DNA from: Candidatus Poribacteria bacterium
GTDB lineage: Bacteria; Poribacteria; WGA-4E; WGA-3G
Assembly: GCA_022394775.1 (NCBI GenBank)
Contig: JAGFCB010000075.1
Coordinates: 1 to 48,409 of the forward strand
DNA: 48,409 bases
Direction of reading: 5' to 3'
Shown: in pieces, positions 18,160 through 26,312 of the stretch
How positions within the stretch are numbered: the stretch's first letter is position 1
Layout of the letters: every line of letters starts with the position of its first letter
Made by a program: the position numbers and the translations under genes
Notes under the pieces: model-generated
What the model saw: only the letters and a program-made list of their open reading frames with translations
Told to the model about the DNA's origin: nothing
The model's database searches: none

Positions 18160-21111
18160 CTACCCTTCCAAATTATGTACTCGCATCACCTCATTCCCGC
18201 GTGGGTCAATCACCTTCACAGCAACACACCCATATTCTCCAGCAGGAAACGGCAGAGACACCGTCCCACTGAATGTCTCAAAACTCTCCGTATCAATCAC
18301 ACCTTTGAGGTCACGGGCAATTTTATCCCACGCCTTTTTATCAGGAAAGAAGGCTTGCGTGATACAAAATGTCCGTCCGTCATAATCCGAGTCAACGAAC
18401 CACGCCGCCACCTTATCCGCACCAGCCGAACTCACTGTGTTATCAACAGGATTATAGATATCCACACCGGCCATCGTGATAACGTATTCTCCATCGTCAT
18501 TTGTCCCAAGCGTCGTGCGAGGCAACCCAAACACCGTAAACAACTGACTGGTAGAGGTATTCTTCAGCAGGTCATTCATCACTACATCCGGACTGATATA
18601 CGCCATGTGGATACGCACCCTCGGATTCGGATCTTCTTGGATAATCACTTGTGCTGCACCATCAAAACTGAATCCCGCAAAAATCAACTCATCGTAACCG
18701 CGGCGAGATGCAGCAGGCAGGCAATCTTCAACTTGCATCACCGTAACAGGTCCGTGCTGAGGACCGAACGCAACAGCGACTCGGCGATCCGAATCACTAT
18801 TTTCCCAACTCCCTTCGGCATGTAAGATACCTCCTTCAAGCGAATCAAGTGTCGCAAACATCAGTCTCTGGTCATCTGGAAACTTGACACCATCCTCCCG
18901 CAACAAACGAATCATCTTGTCAAGATATGCCTCCGCATTGACAGCCTCGTGTTCCTCAGTATCGGAGTCAAATGTGTCCTCCATATCATCAGGTTCGCCA
19001 CCGATAGGAGACTCAACATCAAGGAATTCCTCCGGCGGTTGTACCGCCTCCACGGTGAACGGACCACTCACCCGAATCCGTTTCCTATCCACCTCTGGCT
19101 GATCAACTAACTCCTCACCGTCTGAGGCTGCAGCGATACATTCATTTACTTCGTCCATCTTTGCGCGCCATGCTTCACGATAATCGGTCAGTGCATCCTG
19201 CAATGCTTCCGTCCAATCGTCGTCGGTATCAAAAGGCACTTCCCACTCCTGCCAAGCCGTCTCTGGAAGTTTCCAACGCCGTTTATCAGCATCCGTGATA
19301 GATCTTTTCCCTTCGCGTTTTTCCTTATCTGCAAGTTTAGCATGGAGTTTCGTTCGGATTTCTGGCGTAATATCTGCTAATGCGCTGTTCAACGTCTCCA
19401 GTTTCTCATTAAGAATCGGTTTATGTTCTTCAAAAATAGGGTCAAGCGCGGTGTTTTGGGCAATACTTCTGAGCGTAATGTGTGGCACAGTTTCATTGAC
19501 AAACCCACTGGCAACACCATCAGCGTCGTCTTTGAGTTTGTAATATTCAAAACTACCTGTCAAGAGCCGTTGCCGCGTTAAGGCGATTGAAACGCGACTG
19601 GTATCAATCGCTATCCAACGTCTGCCCCATTTCTCAGCAACAAACGCTGTGGTACCACCGCCACAGGTTGGATCAAGGACAAGATCACCAGGATCTGTAG
19701 TCATGAGGAGACAACGCTCAATTACTCTAACGTTCGTTTCAACTACATATCTCATGTTTGAAGCGCCCATCAGATCATTCCACATATTTGATAGAGGTAA
19801 AACAGGAAAATTCTCTTGATACATGACATATCGAAGAGTATTTCCCGCAGCAAAAATCAGATTACTTTTTGCCAATCTTTCTAAACCAAGATGTGTTGTC
19901 TTCCAATGTGCATTGCTTCGAGGAATATAGTTTTCACCCTGAAAATTGAAAGGTTTTGATCCTTCATCACTCCAACCCAAAGATTCCAAAGATACTGAAG
20001 AGTAGACTTTACTGTTATCCGGAAGAATGGACAGGTCTTCCTTTTCTTTTCCATTTAATCTACGTCTATGTCCGTTTTCTAATTCTAGGTAATCATAACC
20101 TTTATGGGCAGAATTACCTTTTCCTTTTTCAAGAAAGACATGACGAACTTTAACATTTTCTTTTTTCTTGGCATACCACAATATAATATCAGCAGTTGAA
20201 GCAATTGTATCAGAAGGAAGTGCCCCAGTCTTCCTAAAGAATATTTCAGCGATAAAGTTTTCGCACTTAAACACCTCATCCAAAATAGCCCTTACTCGAT
20301 GAACATTTTCATCACTAATCTGTACAAAGACACTACCACTGTCCGTCAACAAATCTTTTGCTACAATCAATCGGTCGCGAAGGTAGGCGAGGTAGGAATG
20401 GATACCGAGTGTCCATGTATCACGGTATGCCTTTATCTGCTCAGCTTCACGCGTCAAATCTTGGTCTCTATCCTTTACATCTCTCTGAAATACTGTCGGT
20501 TGAAAGTTCGAGGAAAACTTGATACCGTAGGGAGGATCAATGTAAATCATCTGTACCTTTCCCGCGAGGTCTTCTCGGTGTGCAAGAGAACTCATTACCA
20601 TCAGGCTATCCCCAAGAATAAGCCGATTTGTCCAATCCACATCGTGCTTGTAAAACTCCACAGCCTCGTTATACGTCTGCTGCGGATCTGCAAAGAGTTG
20701 ACGTTGAACGTTCTCGCGTTCTGCTACTTTCAGAATCGCTTTCGCACTCACGCGTTCATGCACATGCAACGCAACCGGATCCACAGTAAAAGATTTCGTC
20801 TCCTGTTTCCCTGCCCATTCCAACCAAGGTTCGTGATGTTTGAGGGCATCTGCAATCTTTTCTGCTTCATCTGGTGTAAGCGTTTGGTGCTGTGCTTTTC
20901 GGAGGAGTTCGTGAAGTTCGTCAACATCACCATCAGGATCGAAACGCAGTATCGGTGGTAGGTGCGGGTTGTATGCGTATTCCTGTTTCGGTGTTTCTTC
21001 AATTCTTCCTTGTGCAGCGATGCCAGCGGGTGGGTTGTTCCTTCGGGTTGCATTGTCGTGTCGGTAGTCTTGGACTTCTCTTTCCTGCGTGGTGCGTCTG
21101 TTTCTTGCCAT
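18160..21111 (-). CDS. Type III-like DNA adenine methyltransferase Mod, 983 aa
   Basis: A site-specific N6-adenine methyltransferase of beta-type order. The catalytic DPPYGIKF (about residue 190) comes before the SAM-binding DPTCGGGTTAF (about 479), where Cys replaces the usual Phe/Gly neighbour. The target-recognition region lies between them. The protein is longer than usual Type III Mod (about 600-700 aa): roughly 450 extra C-terminal residues include an acidic segment (about 720-760) and a domain of unknown role. ATG 21111 (MARNRRTT) is preferred because AAGGA lies 7-8 nt upstream; the frame is open to 21216 over the control region. It would protect host DNA and direct Res. It is first in the operon and divergent from the Clp-fold protease gene. 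Confidence 0.9.
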   Translation of the reverse strand: MARNRRTTQEREVQDYRHDNATRRNNPPAGIAAQGRIEETPKQEYAYNPHLPPILRFDPDGDVDELHELLRKAQHQTLTPDEAEKIADALKHHEPWLEWAGKQETKSFTVDPVALHVHERVSAKAILKVAERENVQRQLFADPQQTYNEAVEFYKHDVDWTNRLILGDSLMVMSSLAHREDLAGKVQMIYIDPPYGIKFSSNFQPTVFQRDVKDRDQDLTREAEQIKAYRDTWTLGIHSYLAYLRDRLIVAKDLLTDSGSVFVQISDENVHRVRAILDEVFKCENFIAEIFFRKTGALPSDTIASTADIILWYAKKKENVKVRHVFLEKGKGNSAHKGYDYLELENGHRRRLNGKEKEDLSILPDNSKVYSSVSLESLGWSDEGSKPFNFQGENYIPRSNAHWKTTHLGLERLAKSNLIFAAGNTLRYVMYQENFPVLPLSNMWNDLMGASNMRYVVETNVRVIERCLLMTTDPGDLVLDPTCGGGTTAFVAEKWGRRWIAIDTSRVSIALTRQRLLTGSFEYYKLKDDADGVASGFVNETVPHITLRSIAQNTALDPIFEEHKPILNEKLETLNSALADITPEIRTKLHAKLADKEKREGKRSITDADKRRWKLPETAWQEWEVPFDTDDDWTEALQDALTDYREAWRAKMDEVNECIAAASDGEELVDQPEVDRKRIRVSGPFTVEAVQPPEEFLDVESPIGGEPDDMEDTFDSDTEEHEAVNAEAYLDKMIRLLREDGVKFPDDQRLMFATLDSLEGGILHAEGSWENSDSDRRVAVAFGPQHGPVTVMQVEDCLPAASRRGYDELIFAGFSFDGAAQVIIQEDPNPRVRIHMAYISPDVVMNDLLKNTSTSQLFTVFGLPRTTLGTNDDGEYVITMAGVDIYNPVDNTVSSAGADKVAAWFVDSDYDGRTFCITQAFFPDKKAWDKIARDLKGVIDTESFETFSGTVSLPFPAGEYGCVAVKVIDPRGNEVMRVHNLEG

Positions 21112-21161
21112 TATAAATCCTTTTTTACAGAAATCGAAAGCGTAAGCGAAGGTGAAAATTG

Positions 21162-21223
21162 ATACTTGCCTAAAAGCCAAGTATGGTATAACATATACGA
21201 TAAGTGTAATATACACTATACCA
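21162..21223. promoter_or_regulatory. Nested palindromes in the divergent mod/protease control region
   Basis: Three inverted repeats are packed here: ATACTTG/CAAGTAT (21162-21168, 21178-21184), TGGTATA/TATACCA (21184-21190, 21217-21223) and AGTGTA/TACACT around ATA (21203-21217). TTGATA-N17-TATGGT on the plus strand is a weak promoter candidate. This architecture suits a controller or operator site that co-ordinates both directions. No C-protein gene is visible nearby. Confidence 0.5.
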
Positions 21224-21258
21224 GATAAACGCTTTTAAATCAAAGGAGAAACCTATTA

Positions 21259-22170
21259 GTGACACAACGTCCCAGTGCCCGTCAATCTCAAAGAGACATC
21301 CTCAACCAAGACCTGAGCAGGCTTGAGAATATCCTCCAAGCGGATGTACTCACAATCTTTGGTCCGATATTACCTGGGTTGGAGAAGATTATCAAGGAAT
21401 CTGTTGAACGCCTCGGAAGTCGTCGGGATCGAATAGCCATTGTTTTAGATACAGTTGGTGGTATCGTTGAAGTTGTTGAGCGGATGGTAACTGTGATCCG
21501 ACATCATTACAATGAAGTTTACTTTCTTGTGCCTGACCGAGCGATGTCCGCAGGTACAGTTTTCGTGATGGCAGGCGATCAGATTTTCATGAATTACTTC
21601 TCGTGTTTGGGACCGATTGATCCACAAATTGAGAAAGATGGAAAGTTTGTACCAGCCATGTCATATTTGAACCAGTATCAGAGACTTTACGAAAAAGCAG
21701 AATCGGGACAATTGAACGCAGCAGAACTCATCCTTCTCAATAATTTTGACGCGGGTGAACTTTACCAGTTTGAACAAGCCCGGTTGTTATCGCAAGATCT
21801 TTTGACTAAATGGCTTTCTACTTATAAATTCAGAGATTGGGATACGCATAATTCGACGGGGAATCCTGTTACACCAGAAGAAAAGAGAAAAAAAGCGGAA
21901 GAAATAGCCAGAGTTCTAAGCGATTATGAGCGTTGGCGTTCTCACGGACGCACCATTTCAAGGGACACGTTATCCTCAGACCCCATCTATCTGAAAATTG
22001 AGAAGATTGAAGATAGTCCAACCCTCTCCTTGGATCTTGACTTTTATTTGAGATCACTTGAATGTTATATGTCTATGCAAGGAAGTCGATCTGCTTTGTT
22101 TATACATACTCGACACACAAGCAGATTCATAGAATACCCTCGACGCACTCCGAGCGGCAGGTTAAGATAA
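21259..22170 (+). CDS. SDH-family Clp-fold serine protease
   Basis: A 303-aa member of the SppA/ClpP-fold family related to serine dehydrogenase proteinase. It shows LDTVGGIVEVVERMV (about 62-76), DRAMSAGTVFVMAGDQIFM with the probable nucleophile Ser near 96, and the GPIDPQ motif (about 117-122). There is no signal peptide, so it is a soluble or membrane-peripheral protease. A charged helical region (about 200-240) follows. The last 40 residues (RSALFIHTRHTSRF..) look unlike the rest, and could reflect divergence or a frameshift. The start is GTG 21259, with AAAGGAG 10 nt upstream. It is divergent from mod and followed by a 100-aa gene after 28 nt. A role as a defence effector or regulator is inference from position. 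Confidence 0.82.
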   Translation: MTQRPSARQSQRDILNQDLSRLENILQADVLTIFGPILPGLEKIIKESVERLGSRRDRIAIVLDTVGGIVEVVERMVTVIRHHYNEVYFLVPDRAMSAGTVFVMAGDQIFMNYFSCLGPIDPQIEKDGKFVPAMSYLNQYQRLYEKAESGQLNAAELILLNNFDAGELYQFEQARLLSQDLLTKWLSTYKFRDWDTHNSTGNPVTPEEKRKKAEEIARVLSDYERWRSHGRTISRDTLSSDPIYLKIEKIEDSPTLSLDLDFYLRSLECYMSMQGSRSALFIHTRHTSRFIEYPRRTPSGRLR

Positions 22171-22198
22171 TTCCTTAATTCAACAAGGATGTTTACTA

Positions 22199-22501
22199 AT
22201 GAAAGACTTACGCTATCCTACCATACCGTCTCCGACAGAAGAGGACAAGGACGATGCATCTAAGGTGAAGGCATCTTCTGACCGGAATGTTGACGATGCG
22301 ACTATTGAAAACAATCCGAAGATTGACGCTCAGCTTATATCGGATTTTTACCGTCTCGTTGATGCGTCACAGGGTGCTATCCGAGGTGGAAAGGGTGCTA
22401 ATTATAGTTTGGCACATCCGCTTGATTTGAAGGTCGGACCAACCGATGATCCGCGTCAGAATGAGGAAGGTCTGAAAGAAGTGAAAAAAAACCAAACATA
22501 G
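22199..22501 (+). CDS. Small hydrophilic hypothetical protein, 100 aa
   Basis: Not recognised. It is a highly charged, probably disordered protein that starts MKDLRYPTIPSP, with an Asp/Lys-rich middle and a DFYRLVDASQGAIRGGKGANYSLAHPLDL segment split across residues about 50-78. AAGGA lies about 9 nt upstream, and the gene begins 28 nt after the Clp-fold protease, so the two are likely co-transcribed. It may be a partner, adaptor or substrate of the protease. Confidence 0.6.
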   Translation: MKDLRYPTIPSPTEEDKDDASKVKASSDRNVDDATIENNPKIDAQLISDFYRLVDASQGAIRGGKGANYSLAHPLDLKVGPTDDPRQNEEGLKEVKKNQT

Positions 22502-22550
22502 GCAAGTTGTGTTTTATAGTAAAACCTATAATTAATTTGGCACATCCAAA

Positions 22551-22583
22551 CAGTGTGAATGCCTATAACAGGCATTCACACTG
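22551..22583. repeat. Perfect 14-bp hairpin
   Basis: CAGTGTGAATGCCT and AGGCATTCACACTG flank an ATAAC loop. The inner GAATGCC/GGCATTC is the same stem as in repeat family A. No U-tract follows. It is downstream of the 100-aa gene and may still stabilise its mRNA. Confidence 0.75.
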
Positions 22584-22740
22584 GCACAACCTAACAGGTT
22601 ATGCTACAGAAATAGTTGTCAGTTGTCAGTACGATTTTTCTGCGAAGAATCTTTCAGTTCTCAGTTACAACTCTCACTGCAAGACACTCTTAACCAATAA
22701 CTGAAAGCGCAGCGTACCGATAACCGATAACTATTAACAA

Positions 22741-22782
22741 GTTATGCTACAAAGAGGTCTATTTATTTTTTCGATTCACTAT
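22741..22782. repeat. Dispersed repeat family C, copy 2
   Basis: Begins GTTATGCTACAAAGA and ends CGATTCACTAT. It matches copies at 6063 and 32815. Confidence 0.8.
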
Positions 22783-22847
22783 GAGCGATGTAGCTTTATA
22801 CTGAGAAGAAAACCTATGGGATCCAGCAGGAAGAGGGAGTAAAGCTT

Positions 22848-23663
22848 GTGCGAGTACTGATTATGTCGGATATGGAAGGTGTTAGTGGTATCGTCGTGTG
22901 GGATCAGGTGACTGGCGGTGCGGCGATGTTTGAAGAAGGTCGGCACCTTTATACGGAAGAGATTAATGCTGCGGTGCGCGGTGCGAAAGCCGCTGGCGCG
23001 ACGGAAATTGTCGTTGTGGATTGCCACGGCGCGGGGCAAGGTTGGACTTTTAATTCGCTGATCCCTGATAAGATTCACCCGGATTGTGAGTGGGTAGCAC
23101 ATCACGGATGGGGACGCTATGAAGGTATGTGGGAAGAGGGTTGTGATGCGTGTCTACTCATCGGTATGCATGCTCGCAGCAACACGCCTGATGGTGTGCT
23201 CTGCCATACGATTTCCAGTGTGCAATACCGGAATCTCTGGTTCAATGATGACCTTGTGGGTGAAACGGGTGTGAACGCTGCGCTCAACGGAGCTTATGGC
23301 GTTCCTGTGGCACTTGTCACTGGCGACGCGGCAGTCTGCCGAGAAGCCAGAGAACTTCTCGGCGATGATCTGCCTACAGTCGCGGTTAAACAGGGGTTAA
23401 GTCGATACAGTGCGCGGCAACTTCCGCCTGTCCGTGCCCGTCAATTGATTGAGGACGCAACGAGAGACGCACTCACAGATTTAACAGGTGTTAAGCCTTA
23501 CGTTCCCGATGCACCAACGACAATCAAAATTGAACTCTCAAGCGTAGATAAACTCGCAGAATTCAAAGGACGACAAGGGGTTGAAATAACAGGCCCTGTC
23601 ACCGTTGAAAGCCGAGCAAAAGATTGGCTGACGGCGTGGAACCAGTTCTGGCCTTATGTCTAA
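22848..23663 (+). CDS. M55-family D-aminopeptidase (DppA-like)
   Basis: A 271-aa zinc peptidase of MEROPS family M55, which cleaves D-amino-acid-containing dipeptides. The N-terminal SDMEGVSG (about 5-12) gives the Asp/Glu metal ligands. VVDCHGAG (about 61-68), a His near 86 (VAHHGWGRY), and GMHA (about 108) followed by H in VLCHTISS complete the expected ligands, and the late KQGLSRYSARQLPP segment is family-typical. The start is GTG 22848 with GGGAG 8 nt upstream. Likely role: recycling of D-amino-acid peptides from cell wall or environment. It is not in a clear operon. Confidence 0.9.
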   Translation: MRVLIMSDMEGVSGIVVWDQVTGGAAMFEEGRHLYTEEINAAVRGAKAAGATEIVVVDCHGAGQGWTFNSLIPDKIHPDCEWVAHHGWGRYEGMWEEGCDACLLIGMHARSNTPDGVLCHTISSVQYRNLWFNDDLVGETGVNAALNGAYGVPVALVTGDAAVCREARELLGDDLPTVAVKQGLSRYSARQLPPVRARQLIEDATRDALTDLTGVKPYVPDAPTTIKIELSSVDKLAEFKGRQGVEITGPVTVESRAKDWLTAWNQFWPYV

Positions 23664-23712
23664 ACGGTTTTGTTGGGTTTCTCTTCGTTCAACCCAACCC
23701 ACAAGTTACGAT

Positions 23713-24135
23713 TTAAGATTCGTCAAGAACATCGAGCGGATCGCCAGAAGCGTCTGCGCGTTCCAATATCTCGATTTCGTAGCCGTCTGGATCGGTGATG
23801 AACGCCATTTTCATGCCGCCAGATGTGAATTGTTCGCGCCATTCATCGGGCCAGATTTCCAATCCTGCTTTCTCTAACCCATCACAAAATTCGACAATAT
23901 CCGGGACACCGATAGCAAAGTGCATTAGATCTTCTTGGACTTGAAGATCGAAGTCAGGTGAGTAGGTAAACTCCAGTGTGTGTGCATTGCCCGGAAGTTC
24001 AAGATGTACGATCTGGTTGCCTGCCGGAGATTTATCGCTCCGACTGAGGACTTTAAACCCTAAATGATCGCAGTACCAATTGATAGAACCGTCAAGGTCG
24101 CTGACGCGAACCCGTGTATGTAAAAAAACTGCCAT
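23713..24135 (-). CDS. VOC-family protein (glyoxalase I-like)
   Basis: A 140-aa vicinal oxygen chelate protein made of two beta-alpha-beta-beta-beta modules. Metal-ligand candidates are His6 (FLHTRVRV), Glu in HLELPGN (about 46), His in LMHFAIGV (about 72) and Glu in DGYEIEILER (about 123). SINWYCDHLGFKV is the usual first helix. This set resembles lactoylglutathione lyase, but the substrate cannot be told. GGAG lies 7 nt before the ATG. The gene is convergent with the aminopeptidase gene. Confidence 0.85.
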   Translation of the reverse strand: MAVFLHTRVRVSDLDGSINWYCDHLGFKVLSRSDKSPAGNQIVHLELPGNAHTLEFTYSPDFDLQVQEDLMHFAIGVPDIVEFCDGLEKAGLEIWPDEWREQFTSGGMKMAFITDPDGYEIEILERADASGDPLDVLDES

Positions 24136-24157
24136 GTCAGGCTCCTTTTTGAGGACG

Positions 24158-24182
24158 GGACTTACGCATTTTCCATGATAAC
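24158..24182. repeat. Dispersed repeat family B, short form copy 2
   Basis: It matches 5956-5980 over 25 nt, starting GGACTTACGCATTTTCC. It is immediately upstream of the VOC gene start. Confidence 0.7.
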
Positions 24183-24290
24183 TTACCTATCACGCACTAC
24201 GGGCTGCGTAAGTCCTAAAGAATTATGGAGACATAATAACATACCCAGTAGATTTTGGCAAGGGCGTTATTCTAATAGTGGCCATTTCCA

Positions 24291-24319
24291 TTGAAAATTG
24301 ACGTGATACTGTGTATAAT
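24291..24319 (+). promoter_or_regulatory. Probable promoter for hicBA
   Basis: TTGAAA (24291-24296) and TATAAT (24314-24319) are separated by exactly 17 nt, about 30 nt before the hicB start codon, giving a very short leader as is usual for toxin-antitoxin operons. Confidence 0.75.
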
Positions 24320-24349
24320 AAACCTAAACAACAAAGAAAGGAGAGCCCC

Positions 24350-24562
24350 ATGGCACATACCTATACTGCGCTCATCCAGCAACGCGGAGAATGGTGGGTC
24401 GGGCGGATCCAGGAAATTCCCAGTGTGAATTGCCAGGAGAAAACGCGCGGCGAATTGCTGGATACACTGAAAATAACCCTCGGCGAAATACTCGAAATTA
24501 ACCGCGAGGAAGCCATTAGTCTCGTCGAAAATGGCTATCAGGCAGTTGCAATCCAAATATGA
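24350..24562 (+). CDS. hicB: HicB-family antitoxin
   Basis: A 70-aa HicB-type protein: a degenerate RNase H-fold strand set (YTALIQQRGEWWVGRI, EIPSVNCQEKT) and a helix (ELLDTLKITLGEILEINREEA). ATG 24350 has AAAGGAG 6 nt upstream. No C-terminal DNA-binding helix-turn-helix or ribbon-helix-helix is visible, as in short HicB forms. Its stop overlaps the hicA ATG by 4 nt. It should bind and inhibit HicA. Confidence 0.85.
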   Translation: MAHTYTALIQQRGEWWVGRIQEIPSVNCQEKTRGELLDTLKITLGEILEINREEAISLVENGYQAVAIQI

Positions 24563-24744
24563 AACGAAGAGCGTTGATTAAACATCTCAAGAAGCACGGT
24601 TGTTTTTTGATTCGTGAAGGGAAAAGGCACGCCGTATGGGGAAACCCTGTGATGAATACGAAAACTCCTGTGCCTCGCCATACTGAAATTGATAATCAAT
24701 TGGCTAAAGAAATTTGTAAACAGTTAGCGATTCCAACGCTATAA
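24559..24744 (+). CDS. hicA: HicA-family mRNA interferase toxin
   Basis: A 61-aa dsRBD-fold toxin. KRRALIKHLKKHGCFLIREG is the first helix and strand, followed by the catalytic His24 in KRHAVWGNP and the closing helix EIDNQLAKEICKQLAI. HicA toxins cleave mRNA in translation-dependent or independent ways. The order here is antitoxin first, and the ATGA overlap couples translation. Confidence 0.88.
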   Translation: MKRRALIKHLKKHGCFLIREGKRHAVWGNPVMNTKTPVPRHTEIDNQLAKEICKQLAIPTL

Positions 24745-24819
24745 GTTGCCTAAATGTGATCCGTGTACTTGTGATGCCATCTCCACGTTAAAGTATGGAG
24801 AAACTACGGAATAATTAAA

Positions 24820-26196
24820 ATGACCCGAAAAACCGATAGACCTAATGTTCTCTTTATTATGTCGGACCAGCACCGATATGACTATCTCGAAACTGCTGAA
24901 AATGCCCCCGCTGCCCTTAATACCCCGAATTTGCGACGGTTGGCAGAAACCGGTGTCAGTTTTCCGAACTGCACGGTGAACGCACCGGTCTGCGCGCCAT
25001 CGCGGATCGCGCTTGCTTCTGGACTGCAACCCTCTCGACTCGGAGCGGTGGACAACGGGAGTTTCCTGCCTGCCACTGTACCGACCTACTATCAACAACT
25101 CCGCGATCACGGTTATCGCGTCGGATGTGTCGGTAAACTCGATCTTGCCAAACCTGACGGTTATAACGGACGCTACGGCGACCGCCCCCGTACTTATAGT
25201 TGGGGATTCACGCATCCAGAGGAATGCGAAGGCAAGATGCACGCGGGGAGTTCGCCAACACCTATCGGTCCCTATACCCACTATCTTGAAGAGAAAGGAA
25301 TGCTTAAGGCGTTCCATGAAGACTATCGGAAACGCAGTGGCGGCGGTTGGGTTAAAAACGGTTCCCACGGTTCTGTTCTCTCGACTGAGGATTTTGCTGA
25401 TACCTACATCGGTAGACGCTCAACCGAATTTATTGAAACGATCCCTGATGATTTTCCGTGGCACCTGTTCGTTGGTTTTGTCGGACCGCATGACCCGTTT
25501 GATCCGCCTACGGAGTATGGCGATAAGTATCGGAATGCTGAGATGCCTCCTGCTATCGTTGATAATATGGATGGAAAACCGGAGTGGGTAAAACGGCGCG
25601 TTGTTGATGTTACGCCTGAGGAGATTACCGTGACACGGCAACAGTACTGTGCCGCGACGGAACTCATTGATGACCAGATCGGTGAAATGTTGCGGGCACT
25701 TGAACAACGCGGGATGCTTGACAATACGTATATCATTTATTCAAGTGACCACGGCGAAATGCTTGGTGACCATGGGCTTTATACCAAGAGTGTCGCTTAT
25801 GAAGCATCGCTGAGAGTACCGCTTATCATCGCTGGACCCGGTATCGCGGGCAATCAAATTTCAGACAGTTTGGTTGAATTGATAGATCTGAATCCGACAA
25901 TGTGCGATTTGGTTGGGGTGCCGGTGTTGCCGCGTATTGATGCCAAGTCTATCGCGCCTGTGCTTCGCGGTGAGGCGGAAACACATCGCACTGAGACTGT
26001 GAGCGCGCTCCGAAACTTTCGGTGTATCCGGACGGCTACGCATAAACTTATCGAAAACTATAACGATGTGACTGAACTCTATGATCTCGAAGACGATCCT
26101 GCGGAGTTACATAACATCGCACAATCAGAACGTAAGATTGCTGGAACCCTCAAAGGACGTTTGGGGAGGCGGTTCCGCTCTGAGTTGATTTTTTAA
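24820..26196 (+). CDS. Sulfatase (formylglycine-dependent)
   Basis: A 458-aa sulfatase of the alkaline-phosphatase superfamily. It shows NVLFIMSDQHR with Asp16-Gln17 as calcium ligands. The signature V-C58-A-P-S-R carries the Cys that a formylglycine-generating enzyme oxidises. Later motifs are KL in CVGKLDLAK, PHDPFDPP (about 225), and YSSDHGEMLGDHGL (about 307-320). There is no signal peptide, so the enzyme is predicted to be cytoplasmic, as choline-sulfatase-like enzymes are. The substrate is unknown. No anaerobic maturase or FGE gene is present in the window. Confidence 0.92.
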   Translation: MTRKTDRPNVLFIMSDQHRYDYLETAENAPAALNTPNLRRLAETGVSFPNCTVNAPVCAPSRIALASGLQPSRLGAVDNGSFLPATVPTYYQQLRDHGYRVGCVGKLDLAKPDGYNGRYGDRPRTYSWGFTHPEECEGKMHAGSSPTPIGPYTHYLEEKGMLKAFHEDYRKRSGGGWVKNGSHGSVLSTEDFADTYIGRRSTEFIETIPDDFPWHLFVGFVGPHDPFDPPTEYGDKYRNAEMPPAIVDNMDGKPEWVKRRVVDVTPEEITVTRQQYCAATELIDDQIGEMLRALEQRGMLDNTYIIYSSDHGEMLGDHGLYTKSVAYEASLRVPLIIAGPGIAGNQISDSLVELIDLNPTMCDLVGVPVLPRIDAKSIAPVLRGEAETHRTETVSALRNFRCIRTATHKLIENYNDVTELYDLEDDPAELHNIAQSERKIAGTLKGRLGRRFRSELIF

Positions 26197-26312
26197 TTTA
26201 CCTTGCGGAGTAACTTCGCAGGATTATCAATCAAGTGCCAGTCTTAAATCCGCCCTCCATTTCATTACGGGCTAAGTTTTCGCGGTAACTAAGAAATAGA
26301 AGAAGTGCGGTT

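Larger units (their letters stand above)
22502..22847. other. Intergenic region made of short repeats
   Basis: It contains the 14-bp hairpin at 22551, a GCACAACCTAACAGGTT segment also found near 47512, imperfect repeats of GTTGTCAGTTGTCAGT type (also near 3720-3775), and repeat family C copy 2. No gene was found. Confidence 0.6.

Noticed and set aside
20299..20961. Long plus-strand frame opposite the methyltransferase gene
   Set aside because: Shadow frame of a well-supported gene on the other strand, with no domain.
21112..21216. Extended start of Mod at 21216
   Set aside because: It would run across the divergent control region. ATG 21111 has a ribosome site and a typical N-terminus.
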